A stretch of DNA of 64,000 nucleotides, taken from JAWPMT01 sp965229785. GTDB lineage: Bacteria > Bacteroidota > Bacteroidia > Cytophagales > Cyclobacteriaceae. Under the pieces are notes generated by a model, which worked only from the letters and a program-made list of their open reading frames with translations, was not told the origin of the DNA and did no database searches. A program made the translations under genes and the position numbers. Of this stretch, positions 27,847 to 37,600 are shown piece by piece; the stretch's first letter is position 1; every line of letters begins with the position of its first letter. Where the stretch lies: positions 6,882,001 to 6,946,000 of the forward strand of contig CBDDJS010000001.1 of the NCBI GenBank assembly GCA_965229785.1. Reading direction: 5' to 3'.

Positions 27847-28758
27847 ATGCTAGAAACCCCGGTTTTGTACCTCATTTATAATCGCTTGGCGCCGGTAAAA
27901 AAATCCTTTGAGACGCTTAGGAAGGCCCAGCCATCCAGGTTGTTTATCGGAGCAGATGGCCCCAGGTCACCAGAGGATCATTTGAATTGTGAAAAGGTTC
28001 GAAGTTGGGTTTTGGAGCATATTGACTGGCCTTGTGAAGTGCATCAAAAATTCGAGGCGGATAACCTGGGATGTGGCCTGGGTGTAAGCAGCGCGATTAG
28101 CTGGTTTTTTGATCATGAAGAGGAGGGAATTATTCTTGAAGATGATATCATACCCGATGATTCATTTTATCATTTCTGCGAATCCTTGTTGGCGAAGTAT
28201 CAGCCTCACAAGGAAGTCTATTCAATTACTGGCGTGAATTGGCAAAACGGAATAAAAAGAGGTACTGCTTCTTACTATTTCTCCAATTATCCGGGTATCT
28301 GGGGTTGGGCCACCTGGCGTGACCGATGGCAACAATATGATTTTAATTTGAGTGGTTTGGAAGATTTTCTGGCCACAGGGAAGCTTGGAAAGATCGCATT
28401 AAGTGATCGCGAAAAGGCATATCACGCGGATTCTTTTCGTCGGTCGCGACAAGTCGATACCTGGGACTATCAATGGAAGTATACAGTGTTTCGTCATCAG
28501 GGGTATTGCATCATACCCAATGTGAATCTGATAACCAATGTGGGCTTTGGAGAAGACGCGACCCATACCAAAGGGGATAGTTGGCGCGCAGGCAGACAAA
28601 GCTTTTCAATGGAACAAGTACTGGTTCATCCGGAAAAAATTGAGCGGAATGAAGAGGCAGATCAGTACCTTGCCGAACATGTTTTTTTGCCACCGCTTCC
28701 AAAAGTGTCATTGATCGGTAAAATGAAAAGGAAACTAAAGCAAGTACTGGGTATATGA
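27847..28758 (+). CDS. Nucleotide-diphospho-sugar transferase (GT-A fold)
   Basis: A 303-residue protein with a GT-A fold: TPVLYLIYNRLAPVKKSFE at the N-terminus, RLFIGADGPRSPEDH, and the metal-binding IILEDDIIPDDSFYHFC, where the EDD motif acts as DxD. PGIWGWATWRDRWQQYD is typical of a Bacteroidota group often annotated as hemolysin-like or nucleotide-diphospho-sugar transferase. It probably adds a sugar late in chain assembly. ATG at 27847 lies 71 bp after the FkbM gene; its stop overlaps the sulfotransferase start. Confidence 0.78.
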   Translation: MLETPVLYLIYNRLAPVKKSFETLRKAQPSRLFIGADGPRSPEDHLNCEKVRSWVLEHIDWPCEVHQKFEADNLGCGLGVSSAISWFFDHEEEGIILEDDIIPDDSFYHFCESLLAKYQPHKEVYSITGVNWQNGIKRGTASYYFSNYPGIWGWATWRDRWQQYDFNLSGLEDFLATGKLGKIALSDREKAYHADSFRRSRQVDTWDYQWKYTVFRHQGYCIIPNVNLITNVGFGEDATHTKGDSWRAGRQSFSMEQVLVHPEKIERNEEADQYLAEHVFLPPLPKVSLIGKMKRKLKQVLGI

Positions 28759-29792
28759 CATTTGAGAACGTTTTTTTTATCATTTCCTTACCCAGAAGTG
28801 GGTCTACGCTACTTCAGCAAATGTTGGCCAGCCATTCCCGAATTTGTTCTTCGGGGGAGCCCTGGTTCATTTTGCCGATGCTTAACCTGCGAAATGAAAA
28901 GCTTAATACCGATGCTGCTTATGATGCGAAAACAGCGGCAATTGCCCTGAATGATTACCTGTCGCAACAAGACAATGGAGATCAACTATTCAGTGATCAG
29001 GTACGTCATATCGCTAGTCAGTTGTATAACGCAGAATGTACCAAAACAGGCAAGCCTTACTTTTTGGACAAGACAAGCCGGAATTATCTGATCATTGACG
29101 AATTGGCTGATCTTTTTCCTCAGGCAAAATTTATATTTCTGGTTCGTGAGCCAGTTTCTATTTTCTTTTCATTCTGCGAGACCATTATAAAGCGAAATTA
29201 TCGCGCGCTAGGGAGCAAAAGTGTGAAGACGGATCTTTTGGAAGGCTTTGAAAATATGGTCAATGCAAAGGAAGCCGTAGGAAGCAGGGGTATAATGGTT
29301 CGTTATGAAGACCTCATATTTGAACCCCAATTAACGCAGGAGCGGCTGATGGACCATCTGGGGCTGGAATTTGAGGAAAGTGTTCTGGGGTATGACGATC
29401 AGGCCATGAAAGGAAAGCTTTTCGACCCAAAAAGCGTGCGTAAGCATAATAAGCCTGTTTCAACCTATGTAGATTCATGGAAAAATATTGTGAATAGTCG
29501 GTTTGAGCTTGAATTGGCGCAAGCATATTTACTGACCCTGGGTGAAGACTTGTTCATGAAAATGGGTTACGATCTTTCAAAGAGCCTGGAACAGCTATCG
29601 GAACTTGAAACAAAATTTCCATCAGAAAAGTATCTATTGAATTTCCATGACCTGATAGACGAAAACCCTGGAACGACTACCCGAATGAAAATAGAGGCCA
29701 TGGCCTCAGCCGGTATTCAGACTAAACCGGCCTTTCAGCAGTATTTAATTCGACACCCAAAGCAGGCATTGAAGTATTTTTACTACCGTTAA
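28755..29792 (+). CDS. Sulfotransferase family protein
   Basis: A 345-residue PAPS-dependent sulfotransferase. The 5'-phosphosulfate loop PRSGSTLLQQ lies at residues 13-22, SSGEPWFILP follows, and the 3'-phosphate-binding segment (KFIFLVREPVSIFFSFCE) is present. The motifs are intact, so activity is plausible; the likely substrate is a glycan hydroxyl of the surface polysaccharide. The C-terminal 70 residues are helical. It starts in a 4-base ATGA overlap with the preceding transferase gene. Confidence 0.87.
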   Translation: MTFENVFFIISLPRSGSTLLQQMLASHSRICSSGEPWFILPMLNLRNEKLNTDAAYDAKTAAIALNDYLSQQDNGDQLFSDQVRHIASQLYNAECTKTGKPYFLDKTSRNYLIIDELADLFPQAKFIFLVREPVSIFFSFCETIIKRNYRALGSKSVKTDLLEGFENMVNAKEAVGSRGIMVRYEDLIFEPQLTQERLMDHLGLEFEESVLGYDDQAMKGKLFDPKSVRKHNKPVSTYVDSWKNIVNSRFELELAQAYLLTLGEDLFMKMGYDLSKSLEQLSELETKFPSEKYLLNFHDLIDENPGTTTRMKIEAMASAGIQTKPAFQQYLIRHPKQALKYFYYR

Positions 29793-29802
29793 TCGGTCTT
29801 TC

Positions 29803-30600
29803 ATGATCAGAAGAATACTTTCCAAAATAAAAGGCAGGATATTAGGGAGGCCGACCAAGCAGCACAGCAATTTCTGGCAGGGAGATTATGGTAGTTGGTC
29901 AGATGCCGTGAGTGATAGTGAAGGTTATGCTTCAGATAATATTTTTCAGAAATCCAAAGAGGCTTATTTGCAAGTATTGAAAGGCGAAGCGCTGTTTGAA
30001 CGAGATTCTGTTCTTTTTCATCAACCTGACTACAATTATCCCTTGATTGCGGCATTGTCTCATGCAGCGGCAGATCTGAAGAAACTCAAAATCCTGGATT
30101 TCGGAGGAAGTTTCGCCAGTTCTTACTATCAGAATAAGCGATTCATGGATGCATTGGAGGTTGATTGGTACGTTGTGGATCAGCCCCAATTTGTGAATTT
30201 TGGCAAAAAAAATACAAAACCACCGGTACAGTTCTTTGAGTCGCTCGAAGAGGTAATGAAGACGGGAGAAGTGAATGTGTTATTACTATCTTCGGTCTTG
30301 CCGTATCTGGAAAGTCCATATAATATGATGGAGTCATTCCTGACTTTTGATATTCCATACCTGATTATTGATCGCAACCCTTTTTGTACTTGCCATACGG
30401 ATTTGCTCACAGTCCAAACCGTACCGGAAACGATTTACAAAGGCAGGTACCCGGCGTGGTTTTTTAATGAATCAAAACTTCTGACATTTGTAGAGCAGAA
30501 GTATGAAATGATCAGCACTTTCGAACCTTATCCGGGATATACCATCCCCTTAGGTGAGCATGTGGGTTATTACAAAGGTTTTTTTCTGAAAAAGAAATGA
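29803..30600 (+). CDS. Methyltransferase, TIGR04325 family
   Basis: A 265-residue protein of the TIGR04325 (LIC12133-type) group found in O-antigen and similar loci. It has NFWQGDYGSWSDAVSDSEGY, LKILDFGGSFASSYYQNKR (SAM-binding glycine loop), DWYVVDQPQFVNFG, and the late LLLSSVLPYLESPYNMM and LIIDRNPFC. It probably methylates a sugar; the reaction of the group is not established. It starts 10 bp after the sulfotransferase and ends in ATGA overlap with the FkbM-like gene. Confidence 0.78.
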   Translation: MIRRILSKIKGRILGRPTKQHSNFWQGDYGSWSDAVSDSEGYASDNIFQKSKEAYLQVLKGEALFERDSVLFHQPDYNYPLIAALSHAAADLKKLKILDFGGSFASSYYQNKRFMDALEVDWYVVDQPQFVNFGKKNTKPPVQFFESLEEVMKTGEVNVLLLSSVLPYLESPYNMMESFLTFDIPYLIIDRNPFCTCHTDLLTVQTVPETIYKGRYPAWFFNESKLLTFVEQKYEMISTFEPYPGYTIPLGEHVGYYKGFFLKKK

Positions 30601-31529
30601 TAGACAATAAGGATTTATTCCAAGAAATTTTTTCACGTCCGGAGTTAAAGGAAAAACCTCCCGTCATCATAGATATCGGTGCTTCCTATGGTATTCATCC
30701 GATATGGGAGCCGTTTGCTGCTTATGCGAAATGTATTGCTTTTGATGCGGACGATCGCGAATTTTCTTTTGAAGAAAAAGATGATGAAGGATTTTTGAAA
30801 TTGTATCGTTTCCCATGCCTGGCCGGAGTAGAAGATATAGAGGCGCAGGACTTTTATCTGACAGCTTCTCCTTATTGTTCCAGTACGTTAATGCCGGACA
30901 ATGCTGAAATGAAAAAGTGGGACTTTGGGGAAATGTTTGATGTGAAGGAGAAAATCACTGCCCGATCCAGAAATGTCCAAAACGTAATCAATGAACTCGA
31001 TCTGGATTATGTGGATTGGGTGAAAACCGATTCTCAAGGCATTGACCTGAGGTTGTTCAAAAGCCTGAATGACGATATTATTCAGAACATTTTAGTAGCA
31101 GATTTCGAGCCGGGTATCATGGATGCCTATAAAGGTGAAGACAAGCTTTATAGCATTCTCGCCTACATGAATGATAAACCCTTTTGGATGAGTGGCCTCA
31201 AAGTATTTGGCCCAAAGCGCATCAGTAAGGAAACCATTAATGAAATTCCTCAGAACTGGACATTGGATCATTCACCGGGCTGGGCTGAAGCCACTTTCGT
31301 TAATAATCTTGTTGAGGCGGACATGCGTAGCTTTTTGTTGGGATGGGTATTTTCGACCATTCTGGGGCAGCATGGATTCGCTTATGAGAAGGCAAAAGAA
31401 GGTCAACAAAAATTTGGAGACTCCATCTTTGACAAGCTGATTGCAGCATCTAAAAGTAATATGTATCCAAAATACAGTTTAAAGTTTCGGGTCAAACGAA
31501 AACTTCAAGCTATTCTTAATAACTGGTAG
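30597..31529 (+). CDS. FkbM-like methyltransferase
   Basis: A 310-residue protein with FkbM-type motifs: VIIDIGASYGIHPIWEPF (motif I), CIAFDADDREFSFEE (motif II), NELDLDYVDWVKTDSQGID, and LVADFEPGIMD. It carries a longer C-terminal extension than typical FkbM proteins, about 100 residues of mostly helical sequence ending in a basic tail (KFRVKRKLQAIL). It is the fourth methyltransferase of the locus, co-translated with the TIGR04325 gene. Confidence 0.74.
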   Translation: MIDNKDLFQEIFSRPELKEKPPVIIDIGASYGIHPIWEPFAAYAKCIAFDADDREFSFEEKDDEGFLKLYRFPCLAGVEDIEAQDFYLTASPYCSSTLMPDNAEMKKWDFGEMFDVKEKITARSRNVQNVINELDLDYVDWVKTDSQGIDLRLFKSLNDDIIQNILVADFEPGIMDAYKGEDKLYSILAYMNDKPFWMSGLKVFGPKRISKETINEIPQNWTLDHSPGWAEATFVNNLVEADMRSFLLGWVFSTILGQHGFAYEKAKEGQQKFGDSIFDKLIAASKSNMYPKYSLKFRVKRKLQAILNNW

Positions 31530-31532
31530 CAG

Positions 31533-32513
31533 ATGGAAGTTTTCAGGAATTCGAGCATATTGATCACTGGTGGTCTGGGTTTTATTGGCTCAAACCTGGC
31601 AGCCCGCCTGGTGAAATTAGGCGCAAAAGTGACTCTGGTGGATAGTTTGATCCCTGAATTTGGAGGTAACTTATTCAATGTGGAACCGATTAAAAATCAG
31701 CTGCAGGTCAACATCAGTGATGTTCGGGATATCCATAGCCTGACCTATCTCATTAAGGACAAGGATTTCATCTTTAATCTCGCTGGGCAGACCAGTCATA
31801 TGGATTCTATGACTGATCCGTACACTGATATGGACATCAACTGCAGATCTCAATTAAGCATTCTGGAGACCTGCCGAAAAGTGAATCCTTCGGTAAAAGT
31901 ACTTTTTGCCAGTACCCGTCAGATTTATGGTAAACCGCAATATCTGCCGGTAGATGAACAGCACTTGTTAGATCCTGTAGATGTTAATGGGATCAATAAA
32001 GTGGCAGCTGAGCATTATCATGCCCTTTATTCCAAAGTATATGGTCTGGATACGGTTTCTTTAAGGTTGACCAATACTTATGGTCCGAGGATGCGTGTAA
32101 AGGATGCGCGGCAGACTTTTCTCGGTATCTGGATCAAGAAGATTATCGAAAACCAATCCTTTGAAGTTTGGGGAGGAGAGCAGATCAGGGACTATAATTT
32201 CATTGATGACGTCACTGAAGCCATGTTGTTGGCCGTTGCCAAAGAAAATCGTCAGCATACCGTATATAACCTGGGTCATCATGAGACCTTAAACCTTCGG
32301 GAGTCTGCCGAACAAATGATCGCAGTAGCTCAAATGGGAAGTTTTGAGGTGATCCAATATCCTGAAGAAAGAAAGAAAATAGACATAGGAGATTACTATT
32401 CAGATTACGAGCGATTTAAGTCGGAGATGGATTGGGTACCCAAAACCAGTTTTAAAGAGGGGATGGAAAAGACATTTGAATACTACAAGAATTACCTGCA
32501 ACATTATGAGTAA
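31533..32513 (+). CDS. NAD-dependent epimerase/dehydratase (extended SDR) for nucleotide sugars
   Basis: A 326-residue extended SDR. The NAD-binding loop is GGLGFIG at residues 13-19; NLAGQTSHMDSM and LFASTRQIYGK follow. The usual YxxxK catalytic pair appears as N-G-I-N-K (N152, K156): the tyrosine is replaced by asparagine, in the context DVNGINKVAAEHYH. TNTYGPRMRVKDARQTFLG and EVWGGEQIRDYNFIDDVTEA match a recurring subfamily of glycan loci. It prepares an NDP-sugar, perhaps for the following aminotransferase. A TAA stop at 32511-32513 overlaps the next start by 8 bases. Confidence 0.85.
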   Translation: MEVFRNSSILITGGLGFIGSNLAARLVKLGAKVTLVDSLIPEFGGNLFNVEPIKNQLQVNISDVRDIHSLTYLIKDKDFIFNLAGQTSHMDSMTDPYTDMDINCRSQLSILETCRKVNPSVKVLFASTRQIYGKPQYLPVDEQHLLDPVDVNGINKVAAEHYHALYSKVYGLDTVSLRLTNTYGPRMRVKDARQTFLGIWIKKIIENQSFEVWGGEQIRDYNFIDDVTEAMLLAVAKENRQHTVYNLGHHETLNLRESAEQMIAVAQMGSFEVIQYPEERKKIDIGDYYSDYERFKSEMDWVPKTSFKEGMEKTFEYYKNYLQHYE

Positions 32514-33621
32514 GCAAAGCATTCCGCAGTGCAATCCTGGAGCAGGTTACGCCGAACAGAAGGAGGAGATCGATCAGGTAGTGAAAGAAGTGTTGGCTTC
32601 GGGTTGGTATATTCTGGGCAAACAAGTGGAGCAATTTGAAAACAAATTCACTGATTTTCTGGGATTTGGGTATTGCCTGGGTGTCGCCAATGGCACCGAT
32701 GCAATTTCAGTGGCACTCAGAACTTTGGGCATCAGTGAAGGTGATCATGTACTGACCGTTGCTCATACCGCCGTAGCGACCGTTGCCGCCATCCGTGCAG
32801 AAGGAGCTATCCCTGTATTAGCAGACATTTCATCTCAGGATTACAATTTGGATCTGGATCGGGTTGAAGACTGGCTTCAGCGAGACGACCGTCCATCGGT
32901 GAAGGCAATGGTGCTGGTGCATTTATATGGTCAATCGACGGACGTTGCCCGGGCAAGGGCACTTTGCGATCAGTATGAAATGATACTGATTGAAGATTGT
33001 GCGCAAGCACATGGGGCTCAGTTTGAAGGGAAGACGGTAGGTTCGTTTGGAGCTGCCGCAACGTTTAGTTTCTATCCAACCAAAAACCTGGGGGCTATTG
33101 GAGATGCGGGAGGAGTGATCTTCCAACAACCTGAACATATGGAAAAGGCCAGGGCCTTGAGGCAGTATGGATGGAAGGAACGATATGTCAGTGATCTACA
33201 TGGATTCAATTCCAGATTAGACGACCTGCAAGCCGGTGTATTAAGCGTAAAACTTGAGAAACTGGCGCAGAATAATGCCCATCGGCAAAATATTGCGAGA
33301 AGATACCTAAAGGAAATAAGCAATCCCTATATTGAAATGCCCTGGGTCAGAAACCTCGAAGGGCATGTTTTTCATCAATTCGTGGTTCGTTCGAAAAGGA
33401 GAGACGAGTTGCAACAATTTTTAAGAAATGAACAGGTGGGAACTTTGATACATTATCCTGTTCCTATTCATCAACAAAATGCCTACGCAGACAGCATGAC
33501 CATTGGTCCCATGACAGAGACTGAACGGGCAGCAACTGAGGTTTTAAGTCTACCCATGTTTCCCGAAATGACGGATAGTATGGTTGATCAGGTGATAGAA
33601 ACGGTTAATCGCTTTTCGTGA
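32506..33621 (+). CDS. DegT/DnrJ/EryC1/StrS family aminotransferase
   Basis: A 371-residue PLP enzyme that aminates a keto-sugar on NDP. Signatures: GWYILGKQVEQFE, CLGVANGTDAISVALRTL, LIEDCAQAHG (D164) and FSFYPTKNLGAIGDAGG, with the PLP-binding lysine at K193. The subgroup resembles QdtB/FdtB-type 3-aminotransferases that make 3-amino-3,6-dideoxy sugars; the exact sugar is not predictable. ATG at 32506 (MSKQSIPQCNPG) is chosen over an in-frame ATG at 32476, since SKQSIPQCNPG is the family start. It overlaps the SDR gene by 8 bases; product and gene pairing suggests an amino-sugar pathway. Confidence 0.9.
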   Translation: MSKQSIPQCNPGAGYAEQKEEIDQVVKEVLASGWYILGKQVEQFENKFTDFLGFGYCLGVANGTDAISVALRTLGISEGDHVLTVAHTAVATVAAIRAEGAIPVLADISSQDYNLDLDRVEDWLQRDDRPSVKAMVLVHLYGQSTDVARARALCDQYEMILIEDCAQAHGAQFEGKTVGSFGAAATFSFYPTKNLGAIGDAGGVIFQQPEHMEKARALRQYGWKERYVSDLHGFNSRLDDLQAGVLSVKLEKLAQNNAHRQNIARRYLKEISNPYIEMPWVRNLEGHVFHQFVVRSKRRDELQQFLRNEQVGTLIHYPVPIHQQNAYADSMTIGPMTETERAATEVLSLPMFPEMTDSMVDQVIETVNRFS

Positions 33622-34637
33622 ATGTATTTGCGACATATTTCGATAAAAACTATTTACCTCATGGTCTGATGCTGATCGAGTCGTTGTTACCTTCGGCTCA
33701 ATCCTGTCAATTGTATATTCTGTGTTTGGATGAAGAAACGCATGCTTTTTTTCAGCAATATTCATGCAAGCTATCAATTACGGCCATTCCACTTTCCGAA
33801 TTAGAGTCCGCTGATCCTGAATTGTTGGCAGTGAAATCCGATCGATCCAGGATTGAATATTACTTTACGATCACTTCCTGTTGGTGTCATTATCTCATGT
33901 CGACAATAGACGAGTTGGAGGCATTGTTTTACGTGGATGCGGATTTATATTTCTACGAAAAAGTAGATTTGATCGCTGATGAAATGGAAGAGAGTTCCGT
34001 GATGATCATTCCTCATCGGTTTTCTCAACAGAACCAACACCTCGAAAAATATGGGAAGTATAATGTAGGGTTAGTTGCCTGGCGTAAGGACCAGTGGGGT
34101 AAGCTTTGCCTGGCTGATTGGAGAAGAGACTGTATCGCCTGGTGTTATGATCGATTTGAAGGTGATCGGTTTGCCGATCAGAAATACCTAGACTACTGGC
34201 CTGACAAAGATTACCATGTAAAAATCTGTGATCATCCGGGATTCAATGTGGCATATTACAATGTGGGACGTCATGAAATTGACATGGAAGAAGGCAAAAT
34301 CACAGTAGATGGCAAGCCCCTTGTGTTTTTTCACTTTCATAAAGTCGAACGTCTGAGACGAAATATCTTTGGAATTCTGCTGTTGGACGAAAAAGGCTAT
34401 GGAGACAAACTGATCTTCAAATACATTTACCTTCCGTATTTCAAACGACTATTTCGGGTTGAACAGCATACAAATATGGAAACCCAGTCACTGAGGTATA
34501 AAAAATATGATAAGAAGATCAGTTGGTTAAATCTGTATGGAGATTGTTATCTGATCATTACACCTTTAGTGAGTTTCAAAATACACGTTAGGAAGACGGT
34601 AGAACCATTCATGAATTGGATTAAAGGGAGGAAATAA
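33618..34637 (+). CDS. Glycosyltransferase family 8-like protein
   Basis: A 339-residue protein. N-terminal NVFATYFDKNYLPHGLMLIE and the DxD in LFYVDADLYFYE are GT8-type features (retaining GT-A enzymes such as LgtC and glycogenin). NVGLVAWRKDQW and FHFHKVERLRR also fit. The start is GTG at 33618 in GTGA overlap with the aminotransferase stop; an ATG at 33622 is out of frame. It closes the polysaccharide locus, 42 bp before the giant T9SS-cargo gene. Confidence 0.68.
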   Translation: MNVFATYFDKNYLPHGLMLIESLLPSAQSCQLYILCLDEETHAFFQQYSCKLSITAIPLSELESADPELLAVKSDRSRIEYYFTITSCWCHYLMSTIDELEALFYVDADLYFYEKVDLIADEMEESSVMIIPHRFSQQNQHLEKYGKYNVGLVAWRKDQWGKLCLADWRRDCIAWCYDRFEGDRFADQKYLDYWPDKDYHVKICDHPGFNVAYYNVGRHEIDMEEGKITVDGKPLVFFHFHKVERLRRNIFGILLLDEKGYGDKLIFKYIYLPYFKRLFRVEQHTNMETQSLRYKKYDKKISWLNLYGDCYLIITPLVSFKIHVRKTVEPFMNWIKGRK

Positions 34638-34679
34638 AAAATCCAAATAAGTCAATTTTTTCTCCTTATATTTATATAA

Positions 34680-37600
34680 ATGAGAAAGCTCTTATTTTGC
34701 GGTGTTGGTACGTTATTCAGTTTGTTCGCTGGGGCGCAATGTCCTGATGCTTCATTTACAGCCACTTCCAGTGTCTGCATTGAAGAACAAGTGGTATTGA
34801 CCAATAACAGCTCCTCAGTAGACACATATGCCTGGGATTTTTGTGAAGGAGGGTTAAGTGCCACGCCAACGGCCACTGACCTGGGTAGTGTTTCAGGGGT
34901 AAATACGCCCTTTGGCCTGGAGACTGTGTTGTCCGGAGATAATTATTATTCTTTCGTAGCTAACACCAATGCGGGTACTTTGTTACGATTAGATCATGGC
35001 ACGGATTACACAATGGCTCCCACGGTGGTGGATTTGGGGAATTTTAGTAATAATTTATCGAGTCCAATTGCGCTCAGTATCAGAGAAGTATCCGGTGAGT
35101 GGATCGCGTTTGTAGGTGATGCGAATAATGGACTGATCCGATTGAACTTTGGATCCGACGTTACTTCAACCGATCCTGACATCACCGTATTCAATAGCCT
35201 TACGGAATTCAATGCGATTCAGCCAGTTAGGGATCTTGATCTGGTATTTGAGGGAGGTGAATACAAATTGTTAACGGTCGGTATCAATAGTGCAGGAACA
35301 GTGGCAATCCACAATTTCGGTAGTACACCGGGAACAGAAGCTTCTCCCACGGAGAGCTCCTTTGACATAACAGGTTCGAATGCGATGAGTGGCCTCGCGG
35401 TGTTTTCAGATTGTAACAACTGGTACGCCACCGTCCTTGACTTCACCGACGGAATCTATCGGGTTGACTTTGGCGCTTCAATTACTTCAACCGTGACTAC
35501 TTCAACGATCAGTGGTGTGTCTAGCGGTGTTAAAATGGAAACCATGCACGATAAGGGGCATTGGTATGGTCTGGTAACTTCATCCGGAAGCGATCAATTA
35601 TATCGCGTGGATTTTGGCTCGGACCTGACGACAGATGTGCCCAGTGTGAGCACCATAGGTTCATTAAGTGAATTAAATAGAGCTCAGGCGTTTAGTATCA
35701 TTCGAGACAGCAGTGAGGTATCTATGTTAGGGATCAATCGTTCCAGCGGAGAATTGATCCATGTGGATTTTCCTGTGACCTGTGCTGGTTCACTTACGTA
35801 TTCCACTGACGAAACGCCAACCGGATTTTCATATTCCGCTTCTGATACGTATTCCATCTATTTGACTGGGACAAGTACCGATGGAGATGGGATTTCGATG
35901 GAAGAGCAAACGGTGACGGTTACCAGCGATACGGCTCCGTCTATCAGCTTTGATACTGATACCAATCAATGTACGGATGTCAGTAATACGTTTACGGCAA
36001 ACCCTTCGTCCGGACTGACATACACGTGGGATTTCAATGGAGAAGGTGCAGGTAACACGGGTGAAGAAACCTTTCAGTTCACAACTGCCGGTACAAAGAC
36101 AATCACTTTAACAGTAAGTGATGGCACCTGTACCAACGAAGTAAGTGATGAGCTTACGGTTTATGATCCGCCTGCGGCGGCAGACTTTGATTTTAATGTT
36201 GCTTCTCAATGTACAAACAATGAAATAAGTTTTCAGAATTTGACGGTAGATACCGGTATAGAAGAAGTGATTGGCTATACCTGGGATTTTAATGGAGAAG
36301 GCAGTAGCAACGACGAAGACCCCACCTTCACTTTCACCACAGCCGGTACCAAGACCATTGGTCTTCAGGCTTTTATTCCCGGATGTACAACCACGGTCTA
36401 TTCCGAAGATATACTTATTGCGGAAGGTCCCGACGCTCAGTTTGATTATTCCGGTAATTGCGGCGTAGGCGAATTGATCACCTTTACGAATGAGACAACC
36501 GGAGTTAATATCACGGGATACAGTTGGGATTTCGGAGACGGGGGCTCGACCTCAACAGATGAAAATCCGACCTTTAGTTATGCGGTTGCAGGAGATTACA
36601 CTGTGGGTTTAACCGTGACCAATGCTACAGGTTGTTCTACTTTATTTACCCGCGTCATTGATGTGACCGATGATAGCAGAGCTACCTTTACTTTTAGCGA
36701 CTCAGAACAGAATGTCTCGGTTCCATTTACAGGGGTAGATACCACACCCGCCGATGATGAAGTGACTAACTGGTCATGGGATTTTGCAGGGCTTGGCAAT
36801 TCTACAGACCAGTCTCCCTCGTTTACTTTTAACGATGCCGGAGCTTTCAATATCACCTTGACCGTTACGACCAGCCAGGGATGTGAGGAAGAAGTGGTAC
36901 AGACCATCAATATCAGCGAAGCATGTCCTGTGGCTTCATTTACCGCTACGGCCAGCGTATGCTTAGAGGAGCAGGTCGTCTTGACCAATAACAGTACTAC
37001 CGTATCTACTTATGCCTGGGACTTTTGTGAGGGAGGACTAAGTGAGACACCAACTGCAACCGATCTGGGAAGTGTTACCGGAGCGAATACTCCGTTTGGT
37101 ATGGAAACGGTTGTATCAGGGGACAATTATTATTCGTTTGTTGCCAATACCAATGCTGGTACTTTGCTGCGATTAGATCATGGTACAGATTACAGTGTGG
37201 CTCCAACTGTTATGGATCTTGGTAATTTCAGTAATAATTTATCCAGCCCGATTGCTCTTACGATCAGAGAAGTAGCCGGTGATTGGATCGCGTTTGTGGG
37301 AGATGCCGACAATGGCCTGATTCGATTGAATTTTGGGTCCGACCTTACCTCAACCGATCCTGCCATTACTGTATTCAATAGCCTTACGGAATTCAATGCA
37401 GTTCAACCGGTTCGAGATCTGGACCTGGTACATGAAGCTGGTGAATACAAATTGTTGACCGCCGGGATCAATAGCTCAGGAACGGTTGCGATCCATAATT
37501 TCGGGAGTTCACCCGGGACAGAATCTTCACCTACTGAAAGTTCATTTGATATTGCAGGAGCTGAAGCCATGAGTGGCCTTGCGGTCCTTTCAGATTGTGA

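Noticed and set aside
8849..34637. Locus considered as a recent horizontal island
   Set aside because: No integrase, tRNA junction, direct repeats or obvious composition break are visible at its edges; transfer cannot be excluded but is not shown.
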